In this document: positions 55,656-63,286 of the stretch, piece by piece
Layout: each line of letters starts with the position of its first letter
How positions within the stretch are numbered: position 1 is the stretch's first letter
From: Teredinibacter turnerae
Lineage (GTDB): Bacteria; Pseudomonadota; Gammaproteobacteria; Pseudomonadales; Cellvibrionaceae
DNA length: 64,000 nt
Direction: 5' to 3'
Assembly: GCF_037935975.1 (NCBI RefSeq)
Contig: NZ_CP149817.1
Span: forward strand, 3,658,001 to 3,722,000
Program-made: the position numbers and the translations under genes
The notes under the pieces: generated by a model
Seen by the model: only the letters and a program-made list of their open reading frames with translations
What the model was told of the DNA's origin: nothing
The model's database searches: none

Positions 55656-55670
55656 TTTGGTATGACCAAT
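55656..55670. promoter_or_regulatory. UxuR/ExuR-type operator distal to the TRAP operon
   Basis: TTTGGTATGACCAAT, whose TTGGT and ACCAA halves are perfect inverted copies. Its centre lies about 52 bp from that of the proximal site, near a whole number of helical turns. Confidence 0.7.
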
Positions 55671-56485
55671 ATTCATGCCACGCCTGGCGGCGTAAAACCT
55701 CATTGTATGTGCGGGGGCTATGCAACCTTTCGCTGAGAAGGCGCCAGGCATCGGTATCGGTGGTTGATTTAAGGTGGATCAGCGCGGTACTGTGCTCGAC
55801 ATCTGGCTATACCGGCAACAAGGCAACAAATAGTGTGACCATTCACCTATCGCAGAATGACTACCGGACGACTCGCCCGACCGGTATCTTCTGCACCAAC
55901 AAGCGATAGGCCAGAGTATTGCCCAGCAATTATGGATAGTGAATGAACAGCAAGCCGGGCTCATATTCGAAATCTAACTTTTTCGAAACCTAATTTTTCT
56001 GTCTTTCGGGGACATTAACGACAAAAGCCACGGCTTGCCGACACCACTCCTATATAAGGCGTGGATTCCTGCGAGCTGCCACCGCCCTTCTACACGTCGG
56101 CGACAGGAACAGAATCAGCTACAACCACTCCCTAGCCGCTTTCCGAGTGGTTGATCACAACGACACATGGCAGCTCACGAACCCCACTAAAATCCGTTAC
56201 TGTTTTTCCTCGTTCAAACATGATAAAACCCGTCGCCCCCCCCAATCCTGAACGTGCATACATCAATTTAGAAATAAACACTCAAACCATTTAATTGATT
56301 TGGTAATTTTGTCACGTAACACAATATTCAAACACTATTTAATGCTTTGATTCGATTGCTATCCAGATCAATAAAACCGGTGCGCAGCATTCAAATAAAC
56401 GACATTCTCAACATATGCACAGATCCCATTTACAGGTTTATCACCAGCATCTATTGCCATCCAGATTTGGCTAAATGGCAATAGA
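55671..56485. other. Intergenic region between the TRAP operon and the LysR gene
   Basis: About 815 bp. No gene with family features; short open frames overlap on both strands. It marks the boundary between the pectin locus and the oxygenase cluster. Confidence 0.5.
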
Positions 56486-57475
56486 GTGGAACAATACGTT
56501 AAGAAACTTACAATAAAAACTTCCAGCAAGCATTCAACGGATAAAAAAGTGGATACATTAGACGGGATAAAAACGATTGTCGCTGTACTTGAAACTGGAT
56601 CTTTCACGGCGGCCGGCGATCGACTTGGCTTGTCCAAAGCGCTAATAAGCAAATATATCAGTCTGATGGAACAGCAATATGGCGTGCGATTTTTTAATCG
56701 AACCACGAGAAAAATCGCGCCGACAGAAGCAGGCCTTAAGTACTACGAGAAAGCGCAAATCATCCTCAACGAGTTCGCATCACTGGTCGATTTTGTTTCG
56801 GAAAAAAAGGATTCCCTGAAAGGATCACTCAAGATCAGTACTTCCGTCACATTTGGTGAGTTTTTGCTGATAGACAAAATTCCGGAATTTATGCGCGCTC
56901 ATCCAGAGCTACACTTGGATATCAATCTTTCCAACCATAAAATCGATTTGCTCGAAGAAGGCGTCGATGTCGCTTTGCGCATCAGTGACAGGATCAGCCC
57001 AAACCTGATTGCCAGGAAAATCACGGAATTTCCCTTTTGCTTGTGTGCCGCGCCAACCTACTTAAAAGCGTATGGCACACCGCAATCGACTGCAGAACTA
57101 CAAGATCATAAATGCATCGTGGACTCCAACTTCAGAATCACCAACGAGTGGCCGTTTCAAACCGCCGATGCGCTAGACAGAACTATCGCTGTTCCCGCAG
57201 CTATTTCGGTAAACAGCCCGCGGGCGATACGCGACCTCGCGATTAACGGGGTGGGAATAGCGCTGCTACCGAAATTCGTTGTCTACAAAGATATCGAAGC
57301 CGGCATTCTGACAGAAATACTCGAGAATCAATCGACACTGTCCTTTTCGTTGCATGCATTGATTCCTCACCGCGAATATATCCCTAACAAAGTTCGCTAT
57401 TTTATCGAATTTCTATCCGAACAATTTAAACCACACAGCCTGTGTGCAGACGAAAAAACTCGATTACTTGGTTAG
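56486..57475 (+). CDS. LysR-family transcriptional regulator
   Basis: A 329-residue regulator of the LysR/DsdC-CrgA branch. The HTH lies about residues 25-80 (DGIKTIVAVLETGSFTAAGDRLGLSKALISKYISLMEQ split by the turn) with FFNRTTRKIAPTEAG. The effector-binding domain shows GSLKISTSVTFGEFLL and LLEEGVDVALRISD. The GTG at 56486 opens the frame; another GTG at 56549 would start right before the HTH and is an equally plausible start. It is convergent with the EamA exporter gene and their ends overlap by 12 bp. It could control the oxygenase operon, but it is not divergent from that operon's start, so the link is only positional. Confidence 0.88.
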   Translation: MEQYVKKLTIKTSSKHSTDKKVDTLDGIKTIVAVLETGSFTAAGDRLGLSKALISKYISLMEQQYGVRFFNRTTRKIAPTEAGLKYYEKAQIILNEFASLVDFVSEKKDSLKGSLKISTSVTFGEFLLIDKIPEFMRAHPELHLDINLSNHKIDLLEEGVDVALRISDRISPNLIARKITEFPFCLCAAPTYLKAYGTPQSTAELQDHKCIVDSNFRITNEWPFQTADALDRTIAVPAAISVNSPRAIRDLAINGVGIALLPKFVVYKDIEAGILTEILENQSTLSFSLHALIPHREYIPNKVRYFIEFLSEQFKPHSLCADEKTRLLG

Positions 57476-58375
57476 TACTACATTTCTTCGAGGCAAGCTG
57501 AAAACAAATATACCCAGTAATACAAATAGAAATGAGAGGTAGAATACAACGCCTGCATGTTCACCTAGAATCACAATGGAGGTGGCAGCACCGACGAGGG
57601 TTGCGATAACGCCAATAAAACTAATATAAACCGGGCCAGAGAGCTTCTGCACGAAGAAAAATAAGCAGTACATAAACACATAAATGGTTACTTGTAGCGC
57701 AACCCATCTAGGCTCACTAAAAATACGATAAAGCTGCAACGTCCAGTCGTTATTACCCACGACCAACACCACGCCGGTAACTGGGCAGGAAAACAGCAAC
57801 ATGGAAGCCGCTAGCTGGATAGGATGGATCAGCTCCGGCCAACGCTTTGTTCGATATATGTTACCCAACGCAATAACAACAGGTATCAAAAACGCAATAA
57901 AAGTCCAGATGTTAAGCCGCCCAGTACCTGTATTCGCAGAAAACGAAAGAAAAATCCCACCGACAACACACAAACTGGTACCCAACAAGTGGGTAAACGA
58001 TGCCTTCGACATACCCAAAAATATAGACAACAGCCAGGTGAGCGTGATTGGAAAAGACAATAAGATCGACAGATAAGATACGCCGATTTTTGTTACCACA
58101 AAGAAAGACAAAATATTCGTGAGGGAAAATATAAAACCGGTAACCACGGAGTATTCGAGGTAGTGCCAGTTGAGTCTATGTCGATAGCCTAAAAGTATCG
58201 CGACCAACTGAAGCAAAACGCCAGCGATGAACGAGGATGATAGCAAGAATGCGAGTGGGGTCAGGCCATCGCGACTGGCGAATTTAATCATCGATACAGA
58301 CATTGAGAGGAGCGTACCAAGCACCACGAGTAGCGCCATCACAAATAATACGCGTATGTAAGAACCTGAATACAA
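57464..58375 (-). CDS. EamA/DMT-family exporter
   Basis: A 303-residue inner-membrane protein with about ten hydrophobic helices in two similar halves, as in the drug/metabolite transporter superfamily. The segment SFPITLTWLLSIFLGMSKASFTHLLGTSLCVVGGIFL fits the first EamA repeat, and the last helices end LGEHAGVVFYLSFLFVLLGIFVFSLP the second. Members export amino acids, metabolites or toxins. It is the last gene of the minus-strand oxygenase series, 123 bp after the flavin monooxygenase, so it may export the product of that pathway. A hairpin terminator is not evident. Confidence 0.86.
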   Translation of the reverse strand: MYSGSYIRVLFVMALLVVLGTLLSMSVSMIKFASRDGLTPLAFLLSSSFIAGVLLQLVAILLGYRHRLNWHYLEYSVVTGFIFSLTNILSFFVVTKIGVSYLSILLSFPITLTWLLSIFLGMSKASFTHLLGTSLCVVGGIFLSFSANTGTGRLNIWTFIAFLIPVVIALGNIYRTKRWPELIHPIQLAASMLLFSCPVTGVVLVVGNNDWTLQLYRIFSEPRWVALQVTIYVFMYCLFFFVQKLSGPVYISFIGVIATLVGAATSIVILGEHAGVVFYLSFLFVLLGIFVFSLPRRNVVLTK

Positions 58376-58498
58376 TCGATATTTCTCCTGGCCTTAGCCT
58401 AACATCCCCATGTCACAGCCCTGTATTACAAACAAACGTTATAGCCGAAACCCCGCGCCAATACCACGGGATTTCGCCATAGCGTGTTAAGCTGGCCC

Positions 58499-60388
58499 TT
58501 ATGACGTAGCCGAAGCCTCGGAGTAATGACCTTTTGCCAAGTGGGAATTTACACTCGATACCGATACCTCGCCGGAACCGATAACGCTTGCATGGACACC
58601 ATAACGCTGCTGCAAGAAGAATTTAAAGCCTTCAAGCTCATACTTCTTGTCAAAGAGATCTACCAGATTTGTGTTATCGTCAACACCGCTAAAGCGCTTG
58701 CAACCTGGCCATTGATTTTTGAGAATCTCCTGCACGGTACGAAAGCTACTATCCTGATTAACATCCAAATTCTCGATGTTAAACAACCTGGCAACAAAGC
58801 GAAACGCTGGCGCGAGCGCCGATAACCCTGCGCAAAGCGGGATGAAGAACAGCAAGTGAGACAATGGCGCTTTGGTGATACCCGCCCGATAGACAAACTC
58901 TTTTGCTTCTTTATAGTTTTTACCGTGACCAAACAAGCGGAATTGGGCTGCAACCATACTCCCGAAATAAAAATTATAGAAAAGTCGGGGATTCAGAATC
59001 AGTCGATACCATTTTGGTTCCACGCCAAGCAGGCGCGCCAAGTAGCGAGTAAATACGTAATATTTTACATTCTCGGATTTATTCGGTTCCATGTAGAAAT
59101 AGAAATCCTGTTCTTCATGCTTTAGGCGTGCGATCTCCTCACGTAACTGCGCATCGGGTAGCAGCGCATTACGCTTGGCAAGCAACGACGAAAAATAGCG
59201 CGCTTGCAGTTCTGCGCAGGTTGGAACGCCACCCACGTCGGGCCGGGTAAAGCCTATCCAAGCCATGGTGTCGCGCAGATCCGGGTGGATCATATGACAA
59301 AAGCAATTGCGGATATTCTCTGCGGCTTCCTTCGCCGCCGGATGATCAATAAGATCAAACTGCGTCTTATAGCCCGTGGACAGCATGATGTCGGTGCAGG
59401 GTATTTTAGTGCCGTCTTTGAGGATCAGACCGTCTTCCACGGCGTAATCCACATCAGTAAGATGAAGCTGCAAGCGGCCAAAATCTATGTCCTGGAAGAA
59501 CGCATCATTCTTATTGGTAAACTCGCCGTGAAGCCCTTGTTTTACCAGATACTTCCACATCCAGATGGACGATAGCGGACGCTCGCGCTTGTTTTCGTTG
59601 TGTCGAATGCCGCGCTGTACAATTCGGGTTTTCAGCGAGGCTTCCAAATTGGACTGGCTTACAATAAAGGAATAGTGCGCAGCACGGGTGGTGCGGGAAT
59701 CGTTGGTATCGCCAAAAATTATTCGCGATACAATACTTTTCGGGCGTTTGATCAGTAGGTGCGCGGTGTTAGCAACCTTTGATATTTGGTGTGCGATATC
59801 GGAACCCGACTCTCCAACACCAAGGCACACCACGTCTTTACCTTTGAATGCCTCAGGGGTTTTATACATATAGCTGTGATGAATACTACCCTTGAATTGA
59901 TCAAGGCCATTAATGTTCGGGATATTCGGGTTCCGAAATTTTCCACTGCATATGGCAACAGCATCAAAATATTCGCTCTTGATTTCGCCGGCACTGTTGC
60001 GGAACTCGACTTCCCAGGTTTCCGAATCCAGTGGCGAGATTCTCAATACTTCTGTTTTGAACCGCACAAATTTTTTCAGGCTGTATTTGTCTGCGAAATC
60101 ATGGAGATATTCCAGATACTCCGAACCTGTCCAATAACGCCGTTTACGATCCTTGGGGATATGGGAGGAAAACGACATAAAGTAGTTCGATATTGTCAAA
60201 TGGATATCGTTGTATGCGCCTACCTTATCATCCCGGCAGTAAAAGGTACCCCCTACATCATCCTCCAGTTCAAAACAGGTTACTGAGTGACTGTCCTCGC
60301 GCAACTCGCGCATAGTGACAAGCCCGGCCAATCCGGCGCCGATAACCGCCACTTTTTTCATCTGATGATTGGATGTTTCTAGACGCAC
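58499..60388 (-). CDS. FMO-like flavin monooxygenase with C-terminal extension
   Basis: The GTG at 60388 is chosen for its GAGG ribosome binding site 8 nt away; the ATG at 60361 lacks one. The 629-residue protein has the FAD motif GAGLAG (17-22) and an FMO fingerprint FKGSIHHS..Y (165-174). The NADPH motif GVGESG lies at 190-195 and the later STGY signature in DIMLSTGYKTQF. Class B flavin monooxygenases oxygenate soft N, S or C centres using NADPH and O2. About 150 extra residues follow the usual core, including a hydrophobic stretch near 530-555 (LLFFIPLCAGLSALAPAF) that might touch a membrane. It begins 21 bp after the Rieske beta-subunit gene, in the same operon. Confidence 0.88.
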   Translation of the reverse strand: MRLETSNHQMKKVAVIGAGLAGLVTMRELREDSHSVTCFELEDDVGGTFYCRDDKVGAYNDIHLTISNYFMSFSSHIPKDRKRRYWTGSEYLEYLHDFADKYSLKKFVRFKTEVLRISPLDSETWEVEFRNSAGEIKSEYFDAVAICSGKFRNPNIPNINGLDQFKGSIHHSYMYKTPEAFKGKDVVCLGVGESGSDIAHQISKVANTAHLLIKRPKSIVSRIIFGDTNDSRTTRAAHYSFIVSQSNLEASLKTRIVQRGIRHNENKRERPLSSIWMWKYLVKQGLHGEFTNKNDAFFQDIDFGRLQLHLTDVDYAVEDGLILKDGTKIPCTDIMLSTGYKTQFDLIDHPAAKEAAENIRNCFCHMIHPDLRDTMAWIGFTRPDVGGVPTCAELQARYFSSLLAKRNALLPDAQLREEIARLKHEEQDFYFYMEPNKSENVKYYVFTRYLARLLGVEPKWYRLILNPRLFYNFYFGSMVAAQFRLFGHGKNYKEAKEFVYRAGITKAPLSHLLFFIPLCAGLSALAPAFRFVARLFNIENLDVNQDSSFRTVQEILKNQWPGCKRFSGVDDNTNLVDLFDKKYELEGFKFFLQQRYGVHASVIGSGEVSVSSVNSHLAKGHYSEASATS

Positions 60389-60409
60389 TGTAATTTCCTC
60401 GCAAAGGCA

Positions 60410-60901
60410 TTAAAACGGATAGGTAATGGATCCAGGTATTTCAGCGGCATCCACGATGAAGTGTTTTTTTCTGAATTTATAACGATCTTCTCGGATCACA
60501 ACTTCGTCGTTACAAATGCCCGCAGCCAGCACCTGGCTAGGCTTACCACATAAACTTTCCAACACGAAAAAACTGGAACGGCAACAGAAGACAGGTTCAC
60601 CAATTACCTGCTCCTCAATAGAGAGTCCGCTGTAAAAGCGCCGGACCGATCGCTCTCGGAAAAACACACCTGTGCGCAGACCATTGACTCGGTCACGCAA
60701 CATATCTATACCGACGCAATTAACCAGCGCGAGCGCGTAGTCGCTTTCCATATTTTCCTGCGTACCGATTTTATAAGTACACTCTGTATCGAAATCTTGA
60801 AGCCACACATCCAGAGACTGGTCATCGAGCAGGCGTGTGTATTGCGCATACAGATAGTTAATGTTCGCATAGTGGAATAAAAATTCAGTCTTCTTATCCA
60901 T
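60410..60901 (-). CDS. Ring-hydroxylating (Rieske) oxygenase beta subunit
   Basis: A 163-residue NTF2-like protein of the small-subunit family. The segment ALALVNCVGIDMLRDRVNGLRTGVFFRERSVRRFYS is split around the typical DRV..L motif, with the terminal strands ICNDEVVIREDRYKFRKKHFIVD. This subunit has no cofactor; it stabilises the alpha3beta3 hexamer of aromatic-ring dioxygenases. Its start overlaps the alpha-subunit stop by 8 bp. Presence of a beta subunit points to a two-component dioxygenase rather than a one-subunit Rieske monooxygenase. No reductase or ferredoxin gene lies in the window. Confidence 0.87.
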   Translation of the reverse strand: MDKKTEFLFHYANINYLYAQYTRLLDDQSLDVWLQDFDTECTYKIGTQENMESDYALALVNCVGIDMLRDRVNGLRTGVFFRERSVRRFYSGLSIEEQVIGEPVFCCRSSFFVLESLCGKPSQVLAAGICNDEVVIREDRYKFRKKHFIVDAAEIPGSITYPF

Positions 60902-62102
60902 GGCGCGGCTCCCCTAGCGCACTTTTATAGAACCGATAGAAAGCGCGAATCGCAGATTCCGAAACCATATAATCAGCATCCCCCATGCCCTCACCAGCCT
61001 CTAAAACAACTGGGGTATCGCCCAGGGCAACAGCATCCTCCTGAATGAGTTCTAGCACTTCATTATCGTCCACAGTCACAAAACCCGCGGGACCAAGTAA
61101 ATTGGCTTGTAGTAGACGCTGCTCGGTCAGGGAGACGTCTTCATCCTGAAACCCAAAAAAAGTCCAGGTTTGGATACACCTGGATGCGCCATCGGGCCGC
61201 ACATGACGCATTACCAGACAGTTGAGCTGTTGCAAAAAAATCAGATTCGGCCAGATCGTCATTACAGCACCGGTCCCACCCTCAAACTCACGAATATGTT
61301 GGATCATCCGAGGGTCTGCCAGACTTAATGCGCTTTCTGCTTTGGCAGGTTTCAGCTTATCGAACGACGCGGTAGAAACCAGCACACTTGAACTACCAGT
61401 TTCGCTGACCACAACATCGGTTTTTTGATCACTACGCCAAATACCAAATACTTTAAAAAAAGAATGCAAAATCGCCGCGTGTATCGGATCTTTCACATTT
61501 TCTATCTGTAACTTCCAGTTAGCTTTAATGATGTGCCGCATTTTCCCGATCACTTTAAGCGGCCGACCGTCGCAAACCCTGTCAAAGTAGCTGCATATTT
61601 TCGGTCCCAGATAGGTTGCCAGATCGTCCATATCTGGCGCTAACGAACCGAACACAACGCCATTACGCACCGCAATTTTTACCGGAGTCAGGTTGTGCTC
61701 GCCTATATTAAAATCACTGGGCATTCCGCCTTTACCGTCAATTCCATGCCGATAGGGCACACCTTTGAGTTTTCCGCTCAGATCGAACGCCCACTCATGA
61801 TAGGGGCAGATAAATTGCTTTGCTTTACCCTTGCTGGCAATACATACCTTTGAGCCGCGGTGGGTACATCGGTTAACAAACGCGTTAATGTCGCCGGATT
61901 TATCTCTCACAACAACAACCGGCGTTTCGCCGATATAGGTTTCAATAAAATCACCGGCAGCAGGCACTTCACACATCAGACACAGATAGTTCCAGGTACG
62001 CCCGCCAAAAATATTGGTGAGCTCAGACTGATAAACGATTTCATCAGTATAAAATTTTGGCGAAAGTCGTCTGAACTCAGTGTCTAATGGTGTGCAGCTC
62101 AT
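60894..62102 (-). CDS. Ring-hydroxylating (Rieske) oxygenase alpha subunit
   Basis: The ATG at 62102, one base after the preceding stop, gives 402 residues. A longer frame to 62264 only reads back over the upstream gene. The Rieske [2Fe-2S] ligands are exact: C79-x-H81-x17-C99-x2-H102. The mononuclear iron site is in ENVKDPIHAAILH, with Asp205, His208 and His213 and the bridging Glu201/Asn202 region. It should activate O2 for dihydroxylation, oxidation or amine/C-H attack. The substrate pocket does not let me name a substrate. It is paired with the beta subunit and lies directly behind the cupin-HDO gene, so these enzymes most likely act on one pathway. Confidence 0.9.
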   Translation of the reverse strand: MSCTPLDTEFRRLSPKFYTDEIVYQSELTNIFGGRTWNYLCLMCEVPAAGDFIETYIGETPVVVVRDKSGDINAFVNRCTHRGSKVCIASKGKAKQFICPYHEWAFDLSGKLKGVPYRHGIDGKGGMPSDFNIGEHNLTPVKIAVRNGVVFGSLAPDMDDLATYLGPKICSYFDRVCDGRPLKVIGKMRHIIKANWKLQIENVKDPIHAAILHSFFKVFGIWRSDQKTDVVVSETGSSSVLVSTASFDKLKPAKAESALSLADPRMIQHIREFEGGTGAVMTIWPNLIFLQQLNCLVMRHVRPDGASRCIQTWTFFGFQDEDVSLTEQRLLQANLLGPAGFVTVDDNEVLELIQEDAVALGDTPVVLEAGEGMGDADYMVSESAIRAFYRFYKSALGEPRHG

Positions 62103-62103
62103 A

Positions 62104-63249
62104 TCAGGCCCCGACAAGTTCCATTTTTTCTGGTTCTTCAGCTTGCTGAGCGACGGGCTCCTCAACATCGGCTGCCGCGAAATGAACGACAAGATCCGCA
62201 ATCCTAGCCATGACAACGCCCAGCATCGCCCAGCCTTTCTCCTGGATTTCGAGCAGCGGAGCAAGATCGCCCACCGGATATTCGCGGATAAAGTCGTATC
62301 CCATTTTTACGTGCTCGTGGTCGTGCATGGAATGTTCATCAAAATGCTTGTCAGTACTTTCTGTCTGCATCGCAGGCTTAACATGCTTGTAGAAAAACGT
62401 TGCAGAGCACTCCACAACCAAATGTACCAACACCACTTTTTCGATATCGCTCAGCGTTTGAATAATATTTTGAAACCAGGCAGCGGACGATTCGAGAACC
62501 GGGTCGAATACTGGTGTTTTCTTGGTTCTGGCCTCAGACAAATCCCGATTGTGACCTAACTCTTCAATCAAGTGGTCCCAAGCCAGGTCCTCATGTGCAC
62601 CTTCACGCGTACACAACACTCGCGCAAACACCATTTTTTGGAAATAGTTGGACCAAACCTGGAAACAGTCTAAAAATCGCGCCTTGTTAGCCGGTTTGTT
62701 TAGCAGCCCTTTATTGATCAGTGCGAATAAGCGGTGCTTGTCAAAACGCTCCATATAATATTCGTTGCGCTGAAATAATAGCTCTTTGGGATCGTCGCGC
62801 AGCGCCATAGCATCGGCTTCGCGCTTTTCAAACGATGCCCATGGATCTGTAATTTCCTCATACAGGCCACGCGAATCAAATTGTAGCGAAAGCCCCCAAA
62901 ACCCGTTCGGCTGCCCGCCGATAAAGCCGTGATCTTTACCCGGCGGCACAACCAAAATGTCGCCGGCGTTCATACTGCTTTTCACATCACCGATGGTTTC
63001 AGCACTACCTTCACACAACAGAATCATCGAATCGACTGGGTGAGTGTGTTCATCCAACTGCTCACCCGCTTCCAAGCGAACCCACGCCATGGAAATACGA
63101 TTGTCTTTCGGTAAAAAATCCACCAATGCGCTGTGCTTGGTAAAATCCTTAACATGCCCCAGCCAATGCTCTACGCCGTTTACCACAACTGTTCGCATCG
63201 AGGGGATATCGTCCCTGTTGATCAATTGAACTTGTTTGGTCGTGCTCAT
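62104..63249 (-). CDS. Cupin fused to heme-oxygenase-like diiron oxidase (HDO) domain
   Basis: A 381-residue two-domain protein. The N-terminal cupin (about 20-125) has a likely three-His metal site: H68 and H70 in EHTHP and H107 in GKDHGF; the usual cupin Glu is replaced by Asp/Ser. The C-terminal part (about 155-355) is all-helical with the diiron pattern EELGH (E230-x2-H233), E280 in HLVVEC, and H306-x3-D310-x2-H313. This HxxxDxxH is the hallmark of HDO enzymes such as SznF and UndA. SznF, which makes the N-nitroso group of streptozotocin, has the same two domains in the order HDO then cupin. An oxidative role on nitrogen or carbon is therefore plausible, but inferred. A 29-residue acidic tail follows. 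Confidence 0.78.
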   Translation of the reverse strand: MSTTKQVQLINRDDIPSMRTVVVNGVEHWLGHVKDFTKHSALVDFLPKDNRISMAWVRLEAGEQLDEHTHPVDSMILLCEGSAETIGDVKSSMNAGDILVVPPGKDHGFIGGQPNGFWGLSLQFDSRGLYEEITDPWASFEKREADAMALRDDPKELLFQRNEYYMERFDKHRLFALINKGLLNKPANKARFLDCFQVWSNYFQKMVFARVLCTREGAHEDLAWDHLIEELGHNRDLSEARTKKTPVFDPVLESSAAWFQNIIQTLSDIEKVVLVHLVVECSATFFYKHVKPAMQTESTDKHFDEHSMHDHEHVKMGYDFIREYPVGDLAPLLEIQEKGWAMLGVVMARIADLVVHFAAADVEEPVAQQAEEPEKMELVGA

Positions 63250-63286
63250 AACTTTCTCCGTTTCCGCTAGGCATTAAGAATTATGT

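Noticed and set aside
55750-55970. Short open frames on both strands after the TRAP operators
   Set aside because: Cys- and Ser-rich translations with no family match, overlapping on opposite strands.
56290-56310. TTGGTA sequence upstream of the LysR gene
   Set aside because: Only one half of the UxuR-type palindrome is present; the other half does not match.
62102-62264. Longer N-terminus for the Rieske alpha subunit
   Set aside because: It reads back over the cupin-HDO coding region in another frame and gives a non-homologous Arg/Ser-rich leader.
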